Origin: Pseudobutyrivibrio ruminis AD2017
GTDB lineage: Bacteria > Bacillota > Clostridia > Lachnospirales > Lachnospiraceae
Direction: 5' to 3'
Assembly (NCBI RefSeq): GCF_000424305.1
Contig: NZ_AUJQ01000003.1
Span: 186,001 to 250,000 of the forward strand
DNA length: 64,000 nucleotides
Shown in pieces: positions 8,259 to 15,958 of this stretch (position 1 is the first letter of the stretch; each line of letters starts with the position of its first letter). The position numbers were made by a program, and so were the translations under genes. A model generated the notes under the pieces. That model worked only from the letters and a program-made list of their open reading frames with translations. It searched no databases and had not been told where the DNA came from.

Positions 8259-8825
8259 TTAGTTAGTAGCCATATCCTTAAGATTGTTCATAAGCTGCTT
8301 AACTGGTGGTAAGCATAAGATAACGATTGTTATAGCAGCTTCTGCGAAGATGTAGATTGCATTGTAAGCAAGTGAGTATGCAAATGGATTCCAACCTTCC
8401 CAAGCCCATTCGCCAAAGAAAATCCATCCAGAAATTACCGCAAATATGTAGCGACCTAAAACAGCTGCGATGTAGCCTTTGATAAGCCCGTGCTTTGCGT
8501 TCTTGAAAAATCCAGATAAACCAAGTGCACCGAAGGCTAAAATGTAATCAACAATAACCTGTGCAGGGAAAAGAATATATGGGTCAACGATAAGGTTTAA
8601 TAATCCGTAAGCAACACCAGTGATGATTCCTACGATTGGTCCAAACCAAAATCCTGGAAGGCAGGCAACAAGCATTGAAAGTAATGTAATTGAACCACCT
8701 GTTGGGAATTTGAAAACCTTAATGTTTGAAAGTACAAATGCAAGCGCCATAGACATTGCGCAAAAAGCAATCTTCTTAGCTGTAAAGCTGATCTTTGAGT
8801 TAGAATTTGTGATGTGATTAATCAT
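8259..8825 (-). CDS. thiT: ECF transporter substrate-binding subunit for thiamine
   Basis: 188 aa integral membrane protein with about six hydrophobic segments. The early motif PTGGSITLLSMLVA and the following PGFWFGPIVGIITGVAYG are typical of ThiT, the thiamine-binding S component that works with a shared EcfA/EcfT energizing module (not in this window). The start is set at 8825 because the ribosome binding site AAGGGAG lies 8 nt before it; the longer frame from 8843 would place that site inside the coding region. A TPP riboswitch precedes it, confirming the vitamin. Confidence 0.93.
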   Translation of the reverse strand: MINHITNSNSKISFTAKKIAFCAMSMALAFVLSNIKVFKFPTGGSITLLSMLVACLPGFWFGPIVGIITGVAYGLLNLIVDPYILFPAQVIVDYILAFGALGLSGFFKNAKHGLIKGYIAAVLGRYIFAVISGWIFFGEWAWEGWNPFAYSLAYNAIYIFAEAAITIVILCLPPVKQLMNNLKDMATN

Positions 8826-8865
8826 GAAAAAATCTCCCTTCATACATACATGCTAGGAGATCGTA

Positions 8866-8957
8866 AAAAGCTTCCTTCCGCTGGTATTATCCAGTTCAAG
8901 TAATAAGGGTCGGTGATAACACCTCTCAGCATATGCGCGCCCCTAGCGTCATTATTT
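8866..8957 (-). promoter_or_regulatory. TPP riboswitch (THI element) of thiT
   Basis: Minus-strand reading shows the THI-box landmarks in order: CTAGGGGC, GCTGAGAGG, ACCC, ACTTGAAC, CTGGATAATACCAGCG, GGAAGGAAGC. After the aptamer ATCTCC (8861-8856) can pair with GGAGAT (8837-8832), which contains the thiT ribosome binding site, so control is probably at translation start. Confidence 0.95.
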
Positions 8958-9059
8958 ATTTCTCAATAAAAATACCACGTTAAAATCTTTTCGTCAATGT
9001 TCAAATCAAAAACACATCTTAGCATAGAAAGAGTCCCAATAATTTGGTACACTAACAGT

Positions 9060-10292
9060 ATGATAAACACAGATAAGATAATAGAAAAAGTAATACTTGT
9101 ATCAGTGAACGAAGGAGACGAGGCAGAAGCCAAGGATTCCCTTAAGGAGCTTGCAGAATTATGCAAGACTGCCGGGGCAGAGGTTGTAGGCGAGGTCATG
9201 CAGAATCTTGAGCGCCGCAACCCAGGCACCTATGTAGGCACTGGTAAGGTAGAAGAAATAGCAGATTTAATATGGGAAAAGGAAGCCACAGGTATCGTAT
9301 GTGACGACGAGCTTACACCAGCACAGATGCGTAATCTTGCTGATGCCCTTGACACAAAGGTCATGGATAGAACACTTATCATCCTTGATATCTTTGCCGC
9401 AAGAGCAGGCACAGCAGAAGGTAAGATTCAGGTAGAGCTTGCTCAGCTTAGATACGAAATGACCCGTCTTACAGGCTTCGGTAAGAACATGTCCCGTGTA
9501 GGTGGTACTGCAGCAGGTGGCGGCGGAGCCATCGGAACACGTGGCCCTGGTGAGAAGAAGCTGGAGATGGATAAGCGTCTTATCGCTGGCCGTATATCTC
9601 AGCTTAAAAAGGAATTAAATGATGTAGTAAATCATCGTGAGCTTACACGTTCCAGAAGACAGAAGAATGGCGTGCCAGTAGCAGCAATAGTAGGCTACAC
9701 AAACGCTGGCAAATCCTCACTTCTAAATAAGCTTACAGATGCAGATATATTAGAGTGGGATGCATTGTTTGCAACACTTGATCCTACCACTAGAGAATTG
9801 CTTTTAGACAACGACCAAAAGCTTCTTCTTACAGATACAGTAGGATTTATTAGAAAGCTTCCACATCATCTGGTTGACGCGTTTAAGAGTACCCTTGAAG
9901 AGGCTAAATACGCAGATTATATCATTCACGTTGTGGATGTCAGCAATCCACAGATGGATAGACAGATGGAAATTGTGTATGAAACATTAGATAAGCTGGG
10001 AGTTAGTGGAAAACCTATCCTTACAATCTTTAACAAGGTGGATAAGGTACCAGACGAACTGGATTATCATGATTTGCGTGCAGATTACACAGTTCATACA
10101 TCTATCAAAACAGGAAAAGGCTTAGATAAGGTACGAGAAATCCTTGCTACTATGATGCGTGGCAACAAGGAATATATCGAAAAGCTGGTGCCATACACAG
10201 AAGCTGGAAGTATTGCAAAAATAAGAGAAAACGGAGAGCTTATTTCAGAAGAATACCGCGAAGACGGCATTTTTATTAAGGCATATATTTAA
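9060..10292 (+). CDS. hflX: GTPase HflX
   Basis: 410 aa. N-terminal HflX domain (NLERRNPGTYVGTGKVEEIADL near residues 50-70, interrupted here only for length), the Gly-rich linker TAAGGGGAIGTRGPGEKKLE, then a G domain with P-loop GYTNAGKSS, switch DTVGFIRKLPHHL and NKVD. HflX splits or rescues stalled ribosomes under stress. ATG 9060 is the first sensible start, but no ribosome binding site precedes it; a -10-like TACACT lies only 9 bp upstream, so leaderless translation is possible. Confidence 0.95.
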   Translation: MINTDKIIEKVILVSVNEGDEAEAKDSLKELAELCKTAGAEVVGEVMQNLERRNPGTYVGTGKVEEIADLIWEKEATGIVCDDELTPAQMRNLADALDTKVMDRTLIILDIFAARAGTAEGKIQVELAQLRYEMTRLTGFGKNMSRVGGTAAGGGGAIGTRGPGEKKLEMDKRLIAGRISQLKKELNDVVNHRELTRSRRQKNGVPVAAIVGYTNAGKSSLLNKLTDADILEWDALFATLDPTTRELLLDNDQKLLLTDTVGFIRKLPHHLVDAFKSTLEEAKYADYIIHVVDVSNPQMDRQMEIVYETLDKLGVSGKPILTIFNKVDKVPDELDYHDLRADYTVHTSIKTGKGLDKVREILATMMRGNKEYIEKLVPYTEAGSIAKIRENGELISEEYREDGIFIKAYI

Positions 10293-10328
10293 TTTTACCA
10301 AATCTTTACCATTATTACATAAAATACT

Positions 10329-10357
10329 TAGACAATGACCGGTTAACGTGTTATCAT
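10329..10357 (+). promoter_or_regulatory. Sigma-A promoter of the Na/Pi cotransporter gene
   Basis: TAGACA, 17 bp, TATCAT, about 76 bp upstream of the start codon. Confidence 0.55.
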
Positions 10358-10433
10358 ATCTAAGGACAAAAAGAGAAGGATTTGGTTTTTACTTTTCATG
10401 AAGGAAAAGTACGGTAGATAAAAGGAGAAAATA

Positions 10434-12053
10434 ATGACAATTGCAGAAGTATTATCGCTACTAGGTGGAGTAGGCTTGTTTTTATTCGGAATGTCTATAA
10501 TGTCCACAGGTCTTAAAAATAGTTGCGGTGACAATCTACAGGTTATCTTAGAGAAAGCTACTACTAACAAAGCAGTGGCAGTCTTTGTGGGACTTCTTAT
10601 GACAGTCCTTGTGCAGAGCTCATCAGCTACAGATGTAATGGTTATCGGTTTTGTTAATTCAGGCATGATGACATTAGCACAGGCTATAGGAGTTATCTTA
10701 GGTGCCAATATCGGTACTACTATCACAGCTCAGATTACAGCTTTTAATATTGCTACATTCACACCAGCTATATTGTTTGTTGGCGCTGTTATGTATCTTT
10801 TCATGAAAAAGGATTTAGTGAAGCATTTAGGTTCATTCTTTATGGGATTTGGTATGCTCTTCCAGGGTATCACCATCATGAAGGCAGCCATTGCACCACT
10901 TGCACAGTCGGTAATGTTTAAGAACTTCCTTGCAGGACTTACAAATCCATTTGTTGCCCTTGTATTTGGTATTGCATTTACTGCATTATTACAGAGTTCA
11001 TCATCATCTACAGTTATCTTCCAGACATTTGTAGCTCAGGGAATCTTGGATTACAATGTTGCAGTTTATTTGGTAATTGGTGCCGCTATTGGTTCTGTTG
11101 CACCTAACCTTTTAGCATCACTTACAGCTAACAGAAATGGTAAGCGTTCAGCTATTCTTAATCTATTGTTCAATGTTATCAGAGCAATGGTTATTGTAAT
11201 TATTATCAATGTTACACCACTTCTGACATGGATTCAGTCTACATCATCTGATCCGGCCAGACAGATAGCTAACACACATACAATATTTGCTTTTATTGCA
11301 GTGCTTATCATCTTCCCATTTACAGATTACATCATTAAGCTTACATACATGTTTATTCCAGAACTTCCAGAAGAAACACGTGCTGCTGAGGATAGACAGC
11401 TTGTATTTATGACACAGGTTAACAATGTGCCACCTAACATGGCTATTCACCAGGCACAGCTTGAAGCAGCCAGAATGGGCGCTATTGCAGCAGAAAACTT
11501 TGAAAAGGCTATTGATTGCTTCTTTGATTATTCACCAGAAAAGGTGGAGGACGTTGAACAGCGTGAGGAAACAGTTAACATCCTCAACCATTCTATTCAG
11601 GATGCTATGGTTAAGCTTCAGACTCTTAACCTTACACCTGCAATGCTTAGAAGAATATCTGCAATCACTATTGCAGTTACTGATATGGAGCGTATTTCTG
11701 ACCATGCAGAAAACATCATCGAATACGCTACCCGTATGAAGAACAAAAAGACAAAGCTTTCTAAGAAGGCAGCCAAGGAGCTTAAGGATATGGCTGATAA
11801 TTCCATGGAAGAGGTAGAGCTTGCTATCGATATCTTCACATCAGAGAATTATGAGAACTTAGGCAAGATAGAAAAGCTTGAAAAGAAGGTTGATAAGCAG
11901 GAGAAGCAGCTCATCAATCACCATGTTGAGCGTCTTATGGAAAACAAATGCGAGCCAATCGCAGGTGTTATCTTCTCTGACATGGTAACAGACTTAGAAC
12001 GATGCGCCGACCACGCAATTAACATTGCATACGCATTAAAAGAGCACCCTTAA
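10434..12053 (+). CDS. Na+/phosphate cotransporter with C-terminal PhoU-like domain
   Basis: 539 aa. Residues 1-310 form the membrane part with two inverted NptA/PNaS repeats, each carrying the QSSSAT / QSSSSS signature (near residues 61 and 182). Residues about 345-535 are a helical PhoU-like domain (EKVEDVEQREETVN, ERISDHAENI, ERCADHAINIA). The family imports phosphate with sodium. The ribosome binding site is AAAGGAG; the gene stands alone with its own promoter and terminator. Confidence 0.92.
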   Translation: MTIAEVLSLLGGVGLFLFGMSIMSTGLKNSCGDNLQVILEKATTNKAVAVFVGLLMTVLVQSSSATDVMVIGFVNSGMMTLAQAIGVILGANIGTTITAQITAFNIATFTPAILFVGAVMYLFMKKDLVKHLGSFFMGFGMLFQGITIMKAAIAPLAQSVMFKNFLAGLTNPFVALVFGIAFTALLQSSSSSTVIFQTFVAQGILDYNVAVYLVIGAAIGSVAPNLLASLTANRNGKRSAILNLLFNVIRAMVIVIIINVTPLLTWIQSTSSDPARQIANTHTIFAFIAVLIIFPFTDYIIKLTYMFIPELPEETRAAEDRQLVFMTQVNNVPPNMAIHQAQLEAARMGAIAAENFEKAIDCFFDYSPEKVEDVEQREETVNILNHSIQDAMVKLQTLNLTPAMLRRISAITIAVTDMERISDHAENIIEYATRMKNKKTKLSKKAAKELKDMADNSMEEVELAIDIFTSENYENLGKIEKLEKKVDKQEKQLINHHVERLMENKCEPIAGVIFSDMVTDLERCADHAINIAYALKEHP

Positions 12054-12058
12054 AATCC

Positions 12059-12101
12059 AAGCCCTTAATTGTTAGCGTAACAATTAAGGGCTTGCTTTTT
12101 T
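12059..12101 (+). terminator. Rho-independent terminator
   Basis: Perfect 16-bp stem AAGCCCTTAATTGTTA with a GCG loop, then GC and six T residues. Confidence 0.95.
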
Positions 12102-12139
12102 ATGTAGCTTATAGTATATTGTACTCAATTAAATAGGAA

Positions 12140-12262
12140 ATCTTCAGGGCAAGGTGCGAAAGCGTAGGCTTTCAATTCCTGACCGGCGGTATAGTCCGCG
12201 AGCCTTCGGGCCGAACCAGTGAGATTCTGGTACCGACAGTATAGTCTGGATGGAAGAAGATA
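12140..12262 (+). promoter_or_regulatory. FMN riboswitch (RFN element) of ribU
   Basis: Shows the conserved RFN landmarks in order: TCTTCAGGGCAAGGTG, CAATTCCTGACCGGCGGT, the AGCCTTCGGGC hairpin, CCAGTGAGATTCTGG, CCGACAGTATAGTCTGGATGG and GAAGAAGAT. It lies upstream of a terminator and the riboflavin transporter gene. Confidence 0.97.
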
Positions 12263-12287
12263 AGCGCAATATGTTTATTGAATTTAC

Positions 12288-12314
12288 AGCCCTGAGTGTA
12301 TCTCAGGGCTTTTT
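12288..12314 (+). terminator. Riboswitch expression-platform terminator
   Basis: Stem AGCCCTGAG / CTCAGGGCT with a 5-nt loop and five T residues, 26 bp after the FMN aptamer and 65 bp before ribU; expected to form when FMN is bound. Confidence 0.9.
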
Positions 12315-12378
12315 GATTGCGCACAATCAAATGAAGATTCCTAACAAATAATAATTTTATTTTTAGGAGGATGAATTA

Positions 12379-13008
12379 ATGGATTCAACACAAATGACAA
12401 ACGGGAGAGCAGTAATGAAATCAAGGGTAAATGTAAGAAAGATGACAGTGACAGCAATGCTATCAGCCATCGCTTTTGTGCTTATGTTTTTAGACACAGC
12501 TGTGCCAATCATGCCATCATTTATCAAGCTTGATTTATCGGAGCTTCCAGCACTTATGGCAGCTTTTGCACTTGGACCAGTATGGGGCGTAATTGTTTGC
12601 TTGATTAAGAATCTGTTACATCTTTTGATGACACAAACAGGCGGTGTAGGCGAGCTTTCAAACTTTATTTTAGGCGCAGCCTTCGTGCTTCCAGCAGGCC
12701 TTATTTATCATCATAAGAAAACAAAGAAAAATGCTATTATAGGCGCATTATTAGGTGCTGTTATTATGGGTGCTATAAGCTTCCCATCAAATTACTTTAT
12801 CGTATATCCGGTATATTATAATTTTATGCCAAAGGAAGTAATTGTTGCTGCATACCAAGCACTTGTACCATTTGCAAATATTGATTCAATTGCAAAATGC
12901 TTATTGTTTTTCAATGTCCCATTTACCATTGTAAAAGGACTTCTATCAGCAATTATTACGATCCTTATTTACCAGCCACTTAGACCACTTCTTAAAGGCA
13001 ATAATTAA
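12379..13008 (+). CDS. ribU: ECF transporter substrate-binding subunit for riboflavin
   Basis: 209 aa membrane protein with about six hydrophobic segments and RibU features such as KLDLSELPALMAAFALGPVWG (split here) and the early KMTVTAMLSAIAFVLMF helix. It binds riboflavin and needs the shared ECF module. The FMN riboswitch upstream supports the substrate. AGGAGG precedes; the nearer ATG 12370 opens a two-codon frame only, so 12379 is the start. Confidence 0.94.
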   Translation: MDSTQMTNGRAVMKSRVNVRKMTVTAMLSAIAFVLMFLDTAVPIMPSFIKLDLSELPALMAAFALGPVWGVIVCLIKNLLHLLMTQTGGVGELSNFILGAAFVLPAGLIYHHKKTKKNAIIGALLGAVIMGAISFPSNYFIVYPVYYNFMPKEVIVAAYQALVPFANIDSIAKCLLFFNVPFTIVKGLLSAIITILIYQPLRPLLKGNN

Positions 13009-13034
13009 TAATTAGAAAAAAAAAACAGCAGATA

Positions 13035-13064
13035 AAATCAGGTCATTAATGGCCTGATTTTTTC
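13035..13064 (+). terminator. Terminator of ribU
   Basis: AAATCAGG / CCTGATTT arms, G-T pair within, followed by six T residues. Confidence 0.85.
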
Positions 13065-13087
13065 ATGAAGAAAATTAAATCCCTTGA

Positions 13088-13099
13088 CTTGTATACAAG
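13088..13099. promoter_or_regulatory. Palindromic GntR-type operator before the regulator gene
   Basis: Perfect 12-bp palindrome CTTGTATACAAG, fitting the FadR-subfamily operator pattern TNGTNNNACNA. It overlaps a TTGACT -35 candidate (13084-13089), 57 bp before the GntR start. A near copy (CTTGTATACTAG) sits at 13944 in front of the transporter operon. Confidence 0.65.
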
Positions 13100-13155
13100 A
13101 TTGTATTAAATGTATTAAATAGGCAATGTGCTAAATATAAGTCGGGAGATGATAC

Positions 13156-13836
13156 ATGAAAGCGGTAGAAAGATATAATTCTGAAACAGCAAGAGAATAT
13201 GCAATGCGTGCAATCACGGAGAATATTATATCCATAGACCTGGAGCCGGGGCAGTTGATTAGCGAAAATGAGATAGCCAGCTTCCTTGGGGTTAGCCGTA
13301 CTCCAGTTAGAGAGTCTATTCAGGAATTGAATAAGGCCGCATTGATAGAGATATACCCTCAGAGGGGAAGCTACGTGTCATTGATTGATTCAAAATATGT
13401 GGAAGAGGCAGTATTCCTTCGTAAGGTTTTAGATATTGCTGTTATAGAGGAAGCCTGTGATCTTGCTACAGAAGATGACATTGCATTACTAGAAGAGAAT
13501 GTGGCGTTGCAGGAATTTTATTTAAAGAGCAATAATACTAAAAAGATTTTCGAGCTTGATAATGAGTTTCACAGAATGATTTATGTAGCAGCTAAAAAAG
13601 AAATGATTCATAACATGCGAAGAAATGTAATGATTCATTTTGATAGAGTGCGAACTCTATCAATGCTTGCGGTAAAAGATACAAAGATTGTAGCTGACCA
13701 TGGAATCATGCTTAGCGCAATAAAAAACAAGGACAAAAATAAGGCCAAGGAGATAGTCGAGAAGCACTTAGACCGCTATAGAGTGGACCAGGAAGAGCTT
13801 TTAAGAACATATCCGCAATATTTTGCAAAAGAATAG
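13156..13836 (+). CDS. GntR/FadR-family regulator of the first sugar-uptake operon
   Basis: 226 aa: winged HTH at about residues 10-75 (LGVSRTPVRESIQELN) and an FCD effector domain at about 85-215 with metal-binding-like Asp and His residues (ELDNEFHRMIY, DHGIML). The ribosome binding site is CGGGAG. Matching palindromes before this gene and before the permease operon just downstream suggest that it controls both. The ligand is not predictable; a xylose or uronate derivative would suit the neighbours. Confidence 0.88.
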   Translation: MKAVERYNSETAREYAMRAITENIISIDLEPGQLISENEIASFLGVSRTPVRESIQELNKAALIEIYPQRGSYVSLIDSKYVEEAVFLRKVLDIAVIEEACDLATEDDIALLEENVALQEFYLKSNNTKKIFELDNEFHRMIYVAAKKEMIHNMRRNVMIHFDRVRTLSMLAVKDTKIVADHGIMLSAIKNKDKNKAKEIVEKHLDRYRVDQEELLRTYPQYFAKE

Positions 13837-13872
13837 CAATAATTAATAGGCAATATAGCCATTATGTGTAAA

Positions 13873-13909
13873 ACAACCAAAATGCTTTTGGCATTTTGGT
13901 TGTTTTTTT
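13873..13909 (+). terminator. Terminator of the GntR gene
   Basis: Perfect 13-bp stem ACAACCAAAATGC / GCATTTTGGTTGT with a TTTTG loop and a T-run. Confidence 0.95.
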
Positions 13910-13913
13910 AGAA

Positions 13914-13942
13914 TAGACAAAACTCTTACGAAAAACTAATAT
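13914..13942 (+). promoter_or_regulatory. Promoter of the first sugar ABC operon
   Basis: TAGACA, 17 bp, TAATAT. It abuts the palindrome at 13944-13955. Confidence 0.6.
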
Positions 13943-13943
13943 A

Positions 13944-13955
13944 CTTGTATACTAG
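13944..13955. promoter_or_regulatory. GntR-type operator of the sugar ABC operon
   Basis: CTTGTATACTAG, 11 of 12 identical to the palindrome at 13088, placed just after the -10 over the expected transcription start, a position where a bound repressor would block initiation. Confidence 0.6.
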
Positions 13956-13974
13956 TTCGAAGGAGAGGAAATTT

Positions 13975-14931
13975 ATGAAAGTATTAGCAACAAAAAATGC
14001 TGCAGTATCAACAGCCAGTTTTAACTGGAAAGCTTACATAAAAAGATATTGGCAGCTGTACGCGCTACTTTTTTTACCAATGTTGTATTTACTTATTTTC
14101 AAGTACATTCCAATGAAGTATGTACTGATTGCATTTAAGAAATACAGTATTGTGCAAAAGGTTGGCGAAATGCCATGGGCTGATAATCATGGCTTTCAGT
14201 ATTTCATTCAGGCATTCCACAATAAGGATTTCTTGAATGCATTACGCAACACTGTATGTTTGAATTTGCTTGATTTATGTATCGGATTTCCGATACCAAT
14301 CATATTTGCATTGATTCTGAACGAGTTGAACATCAAGTGGTTTAAGAAGACAGTTCAGACAATTGCTTACATGCCACACTTCCTTTCATGGGTTATCATT
14401 TATGGTTTGGCAATTCAGCTTTTTGCACCAGGTAACGGTCTTGTAAACATGGTAATTACAAACCTTGGTGGAGATGCAGTTCCATTTTTGAACGATCCAC
14501 ATAAATGGGTAGGAACATATATATTCCTTGGAATATGGCAGAGCTTCGGTTGGAACTCAATCATCTACTTAGCTGCAATCGCAGGTATTTCACCTGAATT
14601 ATACGAGGCAGCATCAGTTGATGGAGCAGGACGATTCAGAAAGATGTGGCACATCACATTGCCAGGAATTAAGAGCACAATCGTAGTACTTCTTATCATG
14701 GCACTTGGTAATATCTTAGGTTCAGCATTTGATAGACCATTTGCTTTACAGAACAACTTAGTAATGCAGAATGCAGAAGTTATTTCAACATTCGTTTACA
14801 AAAATGGTATTAAGGGATTACAGTTCTCACTGACAACAGCTGTTGGTTTGTTCCAATCAGTGGTAGGTGTATTCTTCTTACTCTTCGCAAACTGGCTTTC
14901 TAGAAAGCTTGGCGAAAGAGGAATATGGTAA
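13975..14931 (+). CDS. Carbohydrate ABC transporter permease (LplB/YteP type)
   Basis: 318 aa, six hydrophobic segments, and the permease EAA loop ELYEAASVDGAGRFRKMWHI near residue 210, which docks to the ATPase. It is the first permease of a CUT1 oligosaccharide importer in the membrane. ATG 13975 is preferred over 13945 because GAAGGAGAGG lies 6-12 nt upstream. The second permease follows after 11 bp and the binding protein after that; no ATPase gene is present, as is usual for systems sharing an MsmX-type ATPase. Confidence 0.93.
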   Translation: MKVLATKNAAVSTASFNWKAYIKRYWQLYALLFLPMLYLLIFKYIPMKYVLIAFKKYSIVQKVGEMPWADNHGFQYFIQAFHNKDFLNALRNTVCLNLLDLCIGFPIPIIFALILNELNIKWFKKTVQTIAYMPHFLSWVIIYGLAIQLFAPGNGLVNMVITNLGGDAVPFLNDPHKWVGTYIFLGIWQSFGWNSIIYLAAIAGISPELYEAASVDGAGRFRKMWHITLPGIKSTIVVLLIMALGNILGSAFDRPFALQNNLVMQNAEVISTFVYKNGIKGLQFSLTTAVGLFQSVVGVFFLLFANWLSRKLGERGIW

Positions 14932-14942
14932 GGAGGTGCGAC

Positions 14943-15911
14943 ATGGCAAACGATATGGCTTTAAAGAGAGGAAAATTTGGTTTGAAAAGTTTTGCACTTT
15001 CTAGAAAAAAAGATAAAGACGATGAGATGGAATCAAGCCGAATGGTTAGATCAGACGGAACAAAGGTGGGCGATATAGTATTCGTAGCAATCTGCGTGAT
15101 AATCAGTTTAGTTTGTTTGATTCCAATGATTAACCTTTTAGCACGTTCATTATCAGGAACAGATTTCTTGGTAAGAAGAGAGGTTTACTTACTTCCAAAG
15201 GGACTTAACATTGACGCTTACTCAACAGTTTTAGGTGATCCCAAATATATTAAGTCATTCTTTTGGACAGTATTTTTAACAGTGGTTTGTACATTTATTT
15301 CATTAACAATGACAATACTTTGTGCATACCCACTTATATTTAATAAGCTTAAGGGACGTTCATTTTTCAATATCGTAATTACGATAACAATGTTCTTTAA
15401 TGCAGGAACAATTCCTAACTACTTATTGATGAAGGAGTTAAACCTTCTTGATAATCCATTAGTACTTATCATCCCAGGATGTATGAGTGTTTACAACATG
15501 ATTATCATGAGAAGCTTCTTCTACGGAATACCAGATTCTCTTAGAGAATCAGCAGAGATTGATGGAGCATCATTCTTCCGTATCCTTTGGTCTATCTACC
15601 TACCGCTGTCAAAGCCTGTTATTGCAACATTAGCCCTCTTTTATGCGGTAGGCAGATGGAACGGTTATTCAGATGCTTTGATGTATATGAAGAACAAGGA
15701 TTTCTATCCTCTTCAGCTTTTACTTTATAACATTTTGAACAATATGAATTCAGTAGAGGTTGCCACACAGGAAGGATTCTCAACACCTGGTTTATCAGAG
15801 TCCTTAAAGGCTGCAATCGTAATGTTCTCTACGATTCCAATCCTCTGCATCTATCCATTCTTGCAGAAGTACTTCATCCATGGAGTAACCTTGGGTGCTG
15901 TGAAAGAGTGA
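14943..15911 (+). CDS. Carbohydrate ABC transporter permease (LplC/YtcP type)
   Basis: 322 aa, charged N-terminal ~45 residues then six membrane segments; the EAA loop reads SLRESAEIDGASFFRILWSI near residue 205. Partner of the upstream permease. ATG 14943 is preceded by AAGGAGGTG with ideal spacing; the in-frame start 14925 overlaps the previous gene and has no such site. The C-terminus KYFIHGVTLGAVKE is typical of the LplC/YtcP group. Confidence 0.93.
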   Translation: MANDMALKRGKFGLKSFALSRKKDKDDEMESSRMVRSDGTKVGDIVFVAICVIISLVCLIPMINLLARSLSGTDFLVRREVYLLPKGLNIDAYSTVLGDPKYIKSFFWTVFLTVVCTFISLTMTILCAYPLIFNKLKGRSFFNIVITITMFFNAGTIPNYLLMKELNLLDNPLVLIIPGCMSVYNMIIMRSFFYGIPDSLRESAEIDGASFFRILWSIYLPLSKPVIATLALFYAVGRWNGYSDALMYMKNKDFYPLQLLLYNILNNMNSVEVATQEGFSTPGLSESLKAAIVMFSTIPILCIYPFLQKYFIHGVTLGAVKE

Positions 15912-15958
15912 TGAATTCATATTATATATTATTTTAATTATACTTGGGAGGTATATGA

